NCBI GenBank assembly: GCA_018903185.1
Contig: JAHIQV010000085.1
Coordinates: 1 to 7,921 of the forward strand
From: Gammaproteobacteria bacterium
Lineage (GTDB): Bacteria; Pseudomonadota; Gammaproteobacteria; Burkholderiales; Burkholderiaceae_C
DNA length: 7,921 nucleotides
Direction: 5' to 3'
The position numbers and the translations under genes are program-made. Of this stretch, positions 1-7,921 are shown in pieces. Numbering within the stretch: position 1 is the stretch's first letter; each line of letters opens with the position of its first letter. The notes under the pieces were generated by a model. It was not told the origin of the DNA and made no database searches. It was given only the letters and a program-made list of their open reading frames with translations.

Positions 1-2361
<2,361 letters not shown>

Positions 2362-2394
2362 CGAATCACATGTTTGGTTATAAACCTGCTCAAC

Positions 2395-3189
2395 ATGAAC
2401 TTTGAGTACGCCGCCCTCACGGACCCAGGCCTGGTCCGCGACAACAACGAAGACACGGTTGCCGTGGATGCCGAGAACCAGCTGGTGGTGCTGGCCGATG
2501 GCATGGGCGGCTACAACGCGGGCGAAGTGGCCAGCGCCATGGCCACCACGTTCATCAAGGAAGAGCTGGGCCGCTGGCTGGTCGATGGCGGGCACGAGGC
2601 CAACCCCCGCGAACTCAAGCGGGCGATGGAAATCTGCATCGACAACGCCAACCGCTCGATCTTCAACGCCGCCAACTCCAACCCCATGTACGCGGGCATG
2701 GGCACCACCATGGTCATGGGGGTGTTCATGGGAACGCGAGCGATGATCGGCCATGTGGGCGATTCACGCTGCTACCGCCTGCGGGGCACCACCCTGCAGC
2801 AGCTCACGCGCGACCACTCTCTGCTGCAGGAGCAGATCGACGCCGGCCTGATCTCGCAGGAACAGGCCCAGTTCGCCACCCACAAGAACCTCGTCACCCG
2901 CGCCCTGGGGGTCGAGGACACGGTGTTGCTGGAAGTCAACGAATACCGGGTTGAAGACAGCGACCTGTACCTCTTTTGTTCCGATGGCCTGAGCGACATG
3001 GTGTTCGATGAACAGCTTGCCGCGATACTGATGGCGACAGGCGGTTTGCAGGGGAAATGCCGCACCCTGGTCGATGCGGCCAACGGGTACGGGGGTCGGG
3101 ATAATATTTCGGTGATACTGGTGCTGGCACGCTCCAAACAGGTCCGCAGGGGTTTGTTGTCGCGTATGCTTGGCGGCGCTAGTTCTTAA
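2395..3189 (+). CDS. PP2C-family Ser/Thr protein phosphatase
   Basis: This 264-residue soluble protein is the usual length for a minimal bacterial PP2C (Stp/PrpC/PstP catalytic type). It hydrolyses phospho-Ser/Thr using Mn or Mg ions. The metal-binding motifs are all present: RDNNED with Asp20, ADGMGG with Asp35, GDSR with Asp123, CSDGL with Asp197, and GGRDN with Asp236. There is no signal peptide or membrane segment, so it acts in the cytoplasm. It begins 33 bases after the kinase stop and most likely reverses that kinase's phosphorylation. I chose the ATG at 2395 because the protein then begins close to the first PP2C strand (MNFEYAALTD followed by the GLVR-NED motif), as I recall for related phosphatases. 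A TTG at 2374 in the same frame would add seven residues. Neither start has a clear Shine-Dalgarno sequence, so translation may depend on coupling to the kinase gene. Confidence 0.95.
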   Translation: MNFEYAALTDPGLVRDNNEDTVAVDAENQLVVLADGMGGYNAGEVASAMATTFIKEELGRWLVDGGHEANPRELKRAMEICIDNANRSIFNAANSNPMYAGMGTTMVMGVFMGTRAMIGHVGDSRCYRLRGTTLQQLTRDHSLLQEQIDAGLISQEQAQFATHKNLVTRALGVEDTVLLEVNEYRVEDSDLYLFCSDGLSDMVFDEQLAAILMATGGLQGKCRTLVDAANGYGGRDNISVILVLARSKQVRRGLLSRMLGGASS

Positions 3190-3199
3190 GAATTAATTC
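3183..3199. repeat. Two overlapping 10-bp AT-rich palindromes
   Basis: TTCTTAAGAA (3183-3192) and GAATTAATTC (3190-3199) are each perfect palindromes and share three bases. They span the phosphatase stop codon and the start of the leader of the FHA gene. This is one of the few AT-rich blocks in a very GC-rich operon. It could be a protein-binding site or part of a weak internal promoter, or it could be chance. The sequence alone does not decide. Confidence 0.4.
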
Positions 3200-3211
3200 A
3201 TCAGGTTCCAC

Positions 3212-3216
3212 AGGAG
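3212..3216 (+). promoter_or_regulatory. Ribosome binding site of the FHA gene
   Basis: AGGAG lies six bases before the ATG at 3223. It is the only good Shine-Dalgarno match among the four complete operon genes, so the FHA protein may be translated more efficiently and independently of its neighbours. Confidence 0.75.
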
Positions 3217-3222
3217 TCGGCC

Positions 3223-3849
3223 ATGCCGAAAATGATCGTTTCCATCGATGGCGTCGTCATCAAGGAAGTGCAGCTCACCAAAGACCGCACCACGCTCGGT
3301 CGTCGTCCCTACAACGACATCGTGATCGACAACCTCGCGGTCAGCGGGGAGCATGCGGTCATGCAGATGTCCGGCGCCGAGGTGTTTCTTGAAGACCTCA
3401 ACAGCACCAACGGCACCTATGTGAATGGCAAGGCCATCAAGAAACAGCAGCTGAAGAACGGTGACACGGTCGAGATCGGCAAGTACAAGATCAAGTTCGT
3501 GCACGACGGCGCGGTCGAGAACTTTGAAAAAACCACCGTCATCAACGCCGGTGCCGTGGTGGGGACCGCCGAGCCAGCCGCCCCTGTGGGCAATGGCGCG
3601 ATCCGCGTCATGTCGGGTGCTGCCGCGGGCCGTGAAGTGCCGCTGGTCAAGGTGGTCACCACCATCGGCAAACCGGGTGTGGCGGTGGCGGCCATCACGC
3701 GCCGTCCCCATGGTTATGTGGTTGCGCTGGTCGAAGGCGCCATCAAGCCCACCGTGAACGGCAACGCCATCGGCACCGAGGCGGTCAACCTGCGCAACGG
3801 CGACCTGATCGAGCTCGCGGGCACGCAGATGCAGTTCGTGCAGTCCTGA
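3223..3849 (+). CDS. FHA-domain phosphothreonine-binding protein with a second degenerate FHA-like half
   Basis: This is a 208-residue cytoplasmic protein. Residues 1-95 form a canonical FHA domain, a phosphothreonine-binding module. It has the conserved Gly26-Arg27, Ser41 and His44 (SGEH), Asn60 in NSTNGTYVNG (60-69) and the NGD turn at 79-81, so ligand binding should be intact. A linker with EKTTVI (102-107) follows. Residues about 126-208 repeat the FHA outline (TIGK at 147-150, NGN at 179-181, NGD at 192-194), but the GR pair is GK and no S-x-x-H motif is visible. That half probably keeps the fold without binding phosphate. The domain most likely reads phosphorylation by the upstream kinase, and the linker Thr pair could be a self-ligand, as in GarA/OdhI autoinhibition. 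It sits 33 bases after the PP2C stop. The FHA assignment is firm; the partner is inferred. Confidence 0.93.
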   Translation: MPKMIVSIDGVVIKEVQLTKDRTTLGRRPYNDIVIDNLAVSGEHAVMQMSGAEVFLEDLNSTNGTYVNGKAIKKQQLKNGDTVEIGKYKIKFVHDGAVENFEKTTVINAGAVVGTAEPAAPVGNGAIRVMSGAAAGREVPLVKVVTTIGKPGVAVAAITRRPHGYVVALVEGAIKPTVNGNAIGTEAVNLRNGDLIELAGTQMQFVQS

Positions 3850-3874
3850 GGCCCAGCGGCCAGCGGCCCGGTCC

Positions 3875-3925
3875 GCAGGCCTTGAACGGCCTGCATCTTC
3901 CATTCTGGCGCCCCCCATGCAGGCC
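3875..3925 (+). promoter_or_regulatory. Candidate RNA switch over the cyclase start codon (two exclusive hairpins)
   Basis: Three arms are visible: GCAGGCC (3875-3881), GGCCTGCAT (3888-3896) and ATGCAGGCC (3917-3925). Arms 1 and 2 can form a perfect 7-bp hairpin with a 6-base loop. Arms 2 and 3 can form a perfect 9-bp hairpin with a 20-base loop that includes the cyclase ATG at 3917-3919. The two pairings exclude each other, so the first hairpin would leave the start codon free and the second would bury it. The first hairpin is not followed by a T-run, so it is not a good intrinsic terminator. The pairings are seen directly; the regulatory role is inferred. Confidence 0.4.
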
Positions 3926-6166
3926 TTGAGCAGACACGGCCCGCGCATCGCCGTCACCTTGCTGCCGCTGCTGCTGGCCGTGCTGCACGCCGTGGGGTTG
4001 CTGCCCATGGGCATGCTGCAGCGGCTCGACGACATCATTTACGACGCTCGCCTGCGCGCCACCCTGCCGGCCACGCGCGACGAGCGGGTGGTGATCGTCG
4101 ACATCGATGAAAAGAGCCTGGCCGAAGTCGGGCGCTGGCCCTGGGCCCGGCACGACGTGGCCCGGCTGGTCGACACCCTGTTTGAAGACCAGCGCATCGC
4201 CCTGCTCGGGTTTGACACGGTGTTTGCCGAAGCCGACAACAGCTCGGGCCTGCAACAGCTGCAGCAACTGGCCAGCGGTGCGCTCGCCGACCAGCCCGGT
4301 TTTGCCGAACGCCTCCGGCAACTCGAACCCGAGCTGAACCGCGACGCCCGGCTGGCGCGGGCGCTCAAGGACCGCCCGGTGGTCCTGGGCTACTACTTCA
4401 CCAGCGACCGCGACGGGCGCACCAGCGGTGTGTTGCCCGCGCCGGTGATGCAGTCCGAAGCGCTAGGCGGCCGGCCCATCCTGGCCACGCGCTGGGACGG
4501 CTACGGCGCCAACATCCCACCGCTGGCCGAAGCGGCCCCGCGCGCCGGTTTTTTCAACGCCATCACCAGCCCGGACGGCGTGGTGCGCTCACTCCCCCTG
4601 CTGGCCGAGCACGGGGGGCGCTACTACGAATCGCTGTCACTGGCCATGTTTCGTCTGCTGCTCGGCTCGCCCGGCGTCGAACCGGGTCTTCCCTCCGAGC
4701 GGCTGGTGGGTCGCCAGTACCAGGCGATGGAGAGCGTGCGCCTGCGCCAGGGGGCGTCCACGCTCGCCATCCCGGTGGATCACCGGGTCGCCACGCTGGT
4801 GCCCTTCCGCGGCCCCGGTGGCCCGCAGGGCGGGTCGTTCACCTATGTCAGCGCCGCCGACCTGCTCGCCGGGCGGGTGGCGCCCGGGCAACTGGCGGGC
4901 AAGATCGTGCTCATCGGCACCACCGCGCCCGGGCTGCTGGACCTGCGGGTCACGCCGGTCGGTGAAACCTACCCCGGCGTCGAAACCCACGCCAGCCTCA
5001 TCGCCGGCCTGCTCGATGGCCAGCTGCTCGTCAAGCCCGACTACGCGCTGGGCTACGAGCTGGTGATGCTGGTGGTCGCCGGCCTGGTCCTGGCGCTGGC
5101 GCTGCCCCTGTTGGGCGCGGCGCGCGCGGTGCTGCTGAGCCTGGCGGTGGTGCTGGCGGTGATCGGGCTCAACACCGGGCTGTACCTCGGCCATGGGCTG
5201 GTGCTGCCGCTGGCCAGCACGCTGGTGATGGCGGGCCTGGCCTTTGCGCTCAACATGAGCTACGGCTATTTTGTTGAAAGCCGGGCCAAACGCGAACTCG
5301 CCCAGCTCTTCGGCACCTATGTGCCGCCCGAGCTGGTCGACGAGATGGTCAAGGACCCCGACCGCTACAGCATGACCGCCACCACCCGCGAACTCACCGT
5401 GATGTTCTGCGACATGCGCGGCTTCACGCAGATCGCCGAAACCATGGCGCCGACCGAGCTCCAGGCCCTGCTCAACACCGTGTTCAGCCGCCTGACCCGG
5501 CTCATCCGCCAGCAGCGCGGCACCATCGACAAATACATGGGCGACTGCGTCATGGCCTTCTGGGGCGCCCCGGTCGAAACGCCCAGCCACGCCAGCCTCG
5601 CCGTGCAGACCGCGCTGGCGATGGCGCAGGCCATCCGCGAGATCAACGCCGAGCGGGCACAGGGCGCCCTGCCCGCCATCCACCTCGGCATCGGCCTGAA
5701 CACCGGGGACATGTGTGTGGGCGACATGGGCTCCGACGTGCGCCGCAGCTACACCGTGATCGGCGACGCGGTCAACCTCGGCTCGCGGCTCGAAGGGCTC
5801 TCGCGGATCTATGGCGTCGACATCGTCGCCAGCGAAGCCACCCAGGCCCAGGCGCCGGGCTTCGCCTGGCAGGTGCTCGACCGGGTGCGCGTCAAAGGCA
5901 AGGCCCAGGCCGTCACCATCGTCACCCCGCTGGGGCGCCGCGAGCAACTCACGGCCGAACAGACCGCGGAGCTGGCGCAGTGGAAGCTCGCGCTCCAGGC
6001 CTGGCAGGCCCGGGACTGGGACGCCTGCGACGTGCACCTGCTCAACCTGCAGCGCCAGAATGCCAAAAAAGTCCTTTACCGCCTGTATGCCGAACGGGTA
6101 GCCTCCATGAGGCGGTTGCCGCCCGACGCCCCCTGGGACGGGACCACCAGCTTTGAGTCCAAATAA
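3917..6166 (+). CDS. CHASE2-domain class III adenylate cyclase
   Basis: This 749-residue membrane protein has a complete class III cyclase domain that should make cAMP from ATP. Helix 1 spans about 11-30. A CHASE2 sensor covers roughly 35-370, with AGKIVLIGTT at 327-336. Three helices lie within 382-446, and a short linker leads to the cyclase domain at about 485-680. Metal-binding Asp499 (FCDMRGFT) and Asp543 (YMGD), purine-contacting Lys539 and Thr613 (YTVIGD), and transition-state Asn620 and Arg624 are present. Thr in place of Asp at 613 is typical of the class IIIb subtype and fits adenylate rather than guanylate activity. A charged helical tail ends in WDGTTSFESK. The ATG at 3917 keeps the first helix; the Met codons at residues 31 and 33 would remove it. 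No Shine-Dalgarno sequence is visible, and the start lies inside a candidate hairpin. The phosphodiesterase gene follows after 36 bases. The sensed signal is unknown. Confidence 0.95.
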   Translation: MQALSRHGPRIAVTLLPLLLAVLHAVGLLPMGMLQRLDDIIYDARLRATLPATRDERVVIVDIDEKSLAEVGRWPWARHDVARLVDTLFEDQRIALLGFDTVFAEADNSSGLQQLQQLASGALADQPGFAERLRQLEPELNRDARLARALKDRPVVLGYYFTSDRDGRTSGVLPAPVMQSEALGGRPILATRWDGYGANIPPLAEAAPRAGFFNAITSPDGVVRSLPLLAEHGGRYYESLSLAMFRLLLGSPGVEPGLPSERLVGRQYQAMESVRLRQGASTLAIPVDHRVATLVPFRGPGGPQGGSFTYVSAADLLAGRVAPGQLAGKIVLIGTTAPGLLDLRVTPVGETYPGVETHASLIAGLLDGQLLVKPDYALGYELVMLVVAGLVLALALPLLGAARAVLLSLAVVLAVIGLNTGLYLGHGLVLPLASTLVMAGLAFALNMSYGYFVESRAKRELAQLFGTYVPPELVDEMVKDPDRYSMTATTRELTVMFCDMRGFTQIAETMAPTELQALLNTVFSRLTRLIRQQRGTIDKYMGDCVMAFWGAPVETPSHASLAVQTALAMAQAIREINAERAQGALPAIHLGIGLNTGDMCVGDMGSDVRRSYTVIGDAVNLGSRLEGLSRIYGVDIVASEATQAQAPGFAWQVLDRVRVKGKAQAVTIVTPLGRREQLTAEQTAELAQWKLALQAWQARDWDACDVHLLNLQRQNAKKVLYRLYAERVASMRRLPPDAPWDGTTSFESK

Positions 6167-6169
6167 CCC

Positions 6170-6182
6170 GGCCCGCTGGGCC
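6170..6182 (+). repeat. Short hairpin between the cyclase and phosphodiesterase genes
   Basis: GGCCC, a GCT loop and GGGCC form a perfect 5-bp stem just after the cyclase stop codon. No T-run follows, so it is unlikely to terminate transcription. It could slow mRNA decay or modulate coupling, but in DNA this GC-rich it may be chance. Confidence 0.3.
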
Positions 6183-6202
6183 ACCAACCTGCGACAAGAC
6201 CG

Positions 6203-7006
6203 ATGAGGGTACGCGTTCTGGGATGCTCCGGCGCCATCGCGCAAGGCTGCCGTACCACCTCCTTTTTGCTCGACGATGACGTCCTGATCGACGCCGGCAC
6301 CGGCGTGGGCGATCTCAGCCTGGACGAAATGGCCCGGGTCAACCACGTCCTGCTGACCCATTCGCACCTGGATCACGTGGCCAGCCTGCCGCTCATGCTC
6401 GACGCCGTGGCCGCGCGCCGCCTGGCCGCGGGCGCCGAACCGCTGCAGGTGCGTGCCCTGCAGAGCACCATCGACGCCCTCAAGGCCCACATCTTCAACA
6501 ACCTCATCTGGCCCGATTTTTCCACCATCCCCAGTGCCGCCACACCGCTCATGCGCTGCGTGCCCATCACCGTGGGCGAGGTGCTGCAGGTGGGCGGCAA
6601 GGCCATCGAGGTGCTGCCCGCCGTGCACACCGTGCCCGCCTGCGGCTACGCCGCCGCCACCGCCTCGGGCCACTGGGTCTTCAGCGGCGACACCGAGCGC
6701 AACCCCGCCTTCTGGCAGCGCGTCAACCAATTGCCCGTGGCCCTGCTCATCATCGAAACCGCCTTCAGCGACCGCGAAAAAGCGCTCGCCCGGCGCAGCC
6801 TGCACCTGGCGCCCGGCACGCTGGCACAAGAGCTCGACCAGATCGACCGCCGCCAGCGCTACCCGATCTACATCACCCACACCAAGCCCGCCGAAACCGG
6901 GCTCATCATGGACGAGATCCAGCGCTTCGACCAGATCCCCAGCCGGGAGGGCGACGTGCGCCACGACATCCGCTGGCTCAGCGCCGGGCAGACTTTCGAG
7001 CTGTGA
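6203..7006 (+). CDS. MBL-fold 3',5'-cyclic-nucleotide phosphodiesterase (class II-like)
   Basis: This 267-residue protein has no signal peptide, so it is probably cytoplasmic. It has the metallo-beta-lactamase metal motif HSHLDH (His53, His55, Asp57, His58), further candidate ligands His142 (VHTVP), Asp163 (FSGDT) and His226 (ITHTKP), and an ETAF segment followed by SLHLAP. The wording around the metal site (HSHLDHVASL, SLHLAP, ITHTKP) resembles class II cyclic-nucleotide phosphodiesterases such as yeast PDE1 more than generic lactamase-fold hydrolases. The expected reaction is cAMP to 5'-AMP. Its place directly after an adenylate cyclase, with a 36-base gap and the same reading frame, strongly supports this. 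The ATG at 6203 is the only sensible start after the cyclase stop. It has no clear Shine-Dalgarno sequence, so translation may be coupled to the cyclase. The fold is certain; cAMP specificity is inferred. Confidence 0.9.
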   Translation: MRVRVLGCSGAIAQGCRTTSFLLDDDVLIDAGTGVGDLSLDEMARVNHVLLTHSHLDHVASLPLMLDAVAARRLAAGAEPLQVRALQSTIDALKAHIFNNLIWPDFSTIPSAATPLMRCVPITVGEVLQVGGKAIEVLPAVHTVPACGYAAATASGHWVFSGDTERNPAFWQRVNQLPVALLIIETAFSDREKALARRSLHLAPGTLAQELDQIDRRQRYPIYITHTKPAETGLIMDEIQRFDQIPSREGDVRHDIRWLSAGQTFEL

Positions 7007-7040
7007 GTGGCTCTGGAAGAAGTTGGCGCCGTGCTCCGAG

Positions 7041-7283
7041 AAACCCATCGACATCATTGACACCCCTGTCGTGGTGGCCGGCCTGATCAGCCCGCCACCC
7101 GACTCGCCAGACCCGGGCGATCCGTTCTTGTGGAACCTGCTGGCGCTCAGGCCCGATCTCATCTTGGTCACGGGCGACCCGCGTTTGTTGCCAGACGCCG
7201 GCATGGGGCAGCGGGTCATCACACCGCTGGCGCTGGCATCACGCCTTCAACACGGAACACAAAGACCTTGCCGCCGTAGGTGA
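7041..7283 (+). pseudogene. Remnant of a PIN-domain toxin gene with its middle deleted
   Basis: The frame reads IDIIDTPVVVAGLISP, then after only a few residues DPGDPFLWNLLA, LILVTGDPRLL and QRVITPLAL, ending in a TGA at 7281. These match the two ends of the PIN-domain toxin component family (COG1569 type). In that family a DTNVVVAGL-like start is normally separated from a PDPGD-HLW and VTGD end by a central block. Here the block, about 70 residues in a protein of about 140, is missing, and with it the conserved Glu of the nuclease site. The usual Asn after DT is Pro. No start codon with a usable ribosome site stands before it, and no antitoxin gene adjoins it. I read it as a dead relic of a toxin-antitoxin module between the phosphodiesterase gene and the pilin gene. 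Identification is by recalled family motifs. Confidence 0.7.
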
Positions 7284-7323
7284 CAATTTCTGTCTGCCCA
7301 GACCGGGGTGACAAAAATTGTCA
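7281..7323. repeat. Perfect 9-bp inverted repeat with a nested palindrome
   Basis: TGACAATTT (7281-7289) and AAATTGTCA (7315-7323) are exact reverse complements around a 25-base centre. The centre holds a second perfect inverted repeat, GTCTG/CAGAC (7292-7303, 2-base gap). The octamer GGTGACAA also occurs twice (7279 and 7308). The symmetric layout upstream of a sigma-54 promoter suggests binding by a dimeric regulator. Confidence 0.5.
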
Positions 7324-7346
7324 GTAGCAAAAAGCACCACAGGACA
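7282..7346. promoter_or_regulatory. Candidate enhancer (upstream activating) region of the pilin gene
   Basis: Five GACA or TGTC tetramers fall within 65 bases: GACA at 7282, 7310 and 7343, TGTC at 7291 and 7319. The block lies about 60-130 bases upstream of the sigma-54 element, a typical distance for an enhancer-binding protein. As I recall, the Pseudomonas PilR sites upstream of pilA contain repeated TGTC cores, so PilR is the natural candidate. No regulator gene is in the window. Confidence 0.4.
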
Positions 7347-7390
7347 CAAATCGTCACATGCACCGGCTGCAGCGTGAAAAAGACCGCAGA

Positions 7391-7409
7391 AACCCGGCCT
7401 TGTCGGGTT
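7391..7409 (+). repeat. Hairpin abutting the pilin promoter
   Basis: AACCCGGC (7391-7398) can pair with GTCGGGTT (7402-7409) as an 8-bp stem with one G-T wobble and a CTT loop. The last base is also the first base of the -24 element. No T-run follows on the + strand. It may be the worn terminator of the vanished upstream gene or an operator overlapping the promoter. Confidence 0.35.
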
Positions 7410-7424
7410 GGCACGGACCCTGCT
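7409..7424 (+). promoter_or_regulatory. Sigma-54 (-24/-12) promoter of the pilin gene
   Basis: TGGCACG, four bases, then CTGCT matches the consensus TGGCACG-N4-TTGCW with one mismatch (C for the first T). The GG and GC pairs are 12 bases apart, as required. Transcription would begin near 7435, giving a leader of about 35 bases before the ATG. Sigma-54 control of the major pilin is established in Pseudomonas, which fits this gene. Confidence 0.75.
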
Positions 7425-7455
7425 CAGTAAAGCGCATCTCTGTCCCGCAACCCCT

Positions 7456-7461
7456 AAGGAG
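7456..7461 (+). promoter_or_regulatory. Ribosome binding site of the pilin gene
   Basis: AAGGAG lies eight bases before the ATG at 7470. This strong match fixes the start and fits an abundantly made protein. Confidence 0.85.
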
Positions 7462-7469
7462 TTTTTCTC

Positions 7470-7921
<452 letters not shown>

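Noticed and set aside
2374..2394. TTG at 2374 as the phosphatase start
   Set aside because: It adds seven residues with no family support and no ribosome site. The ATG at 2395 starts at the expected point before the first PP2C motif.
3170..3197. Sigma-70-like promoter TTGGCG-16-ATTAAT before the FHA gene
   Set aside because: It matches only 8 of 12 consensus positions and overlaps palindromic AT-rich sequence; not strong enough to call.
3875..3894. Intrinsic terminator after the FHA gene
   Set aside because: The stem is perfect but is followed by mixed sequence without a T-run, and the cyclase gene follows at once.
6453..7006. + strand frame running through the phosphodiesterase gene into the PIN relic
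   Set aside because: The part inside the phosphodiesterase gene is a Pro/Ser-rich shadow; only the part after about 7041 has recognisable family motifs.
4637..7222. Very long open frame on the - strand (861 codons) opposite the cyclase and phosphodiesterase genes
   Set aside because: Its translation is rich in Gly, His, Ala, Val and Gln with no recognisable domain, as expected opposite GC-rich genes with G or C in third positions. The + strand frames carry complete catalytic motifs.

Overview
The window is GC-rich, densely coding DNA from what looks like a betaproteobacterium, probably Burkholderiales and perhaps Comamonadaceae. That placement is inferred from gene style, codon bias and pilin type, not from a search. 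All recognisable genes lie on the + strand.

Layout: (1) 1-2361, a membrane Ser/Thr protein kinase with a CHASE2 sensor, whose N-terminus lies upstream of the window; (2) 2395-3189, a PP2C-type phosphatase; (3) 3223-3849, a protein with one canonical FHA domain and a second, degenerate FHA-like half; (4) 3917-6166, a membrane class III adenylate cyclase, also with a CHASE2 sensor; (5) 6203-7006, a metallo-beta-lactamase-fold enzyme resembling class II 3',5'-cyclic-nucleotide phosphodiesterases; (6) about 7041-7283, a decayed PIN-domain toxin gene; (7) 7284-7469, a regulatory region with a strong sigma-54 promoter match; (8) 7470 to the end, a type IV pilin cut off by the window edge.

Genes 1-5 are separated by 33-67 bases and probably form one operon. 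Together they supply writer, eraser and reader of Ser/Thr phosphorylation (kinase, PP2C, FHA) and writer and eraser of a cyclic nucleotide (cyclase, phosphodiesterase). Both membrane enzymes carry the same kind of extracytoplasmic sensor. A plausible model is that CHASE2 signals are integrated through phosphorylation and cAMP. T-T-x-hydrophobic motifs in the kinase tail, the FHA linker and the cyclase tail are candidate FHA ligands.

The most unusual non-coding structure lies between the FHA gene and the cyclase gene. Three repeat arms there can form two mutually exclusive hairpins, one of which buries the cyclase start codon. The pilin has its own sigma-54 promoter and a cluster of GACA/TGTC elements upstream, consistent with PilR-type control. 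Whether the cAMP/phosphorylation operon acts on type IV pili is suggested only by adjacency.
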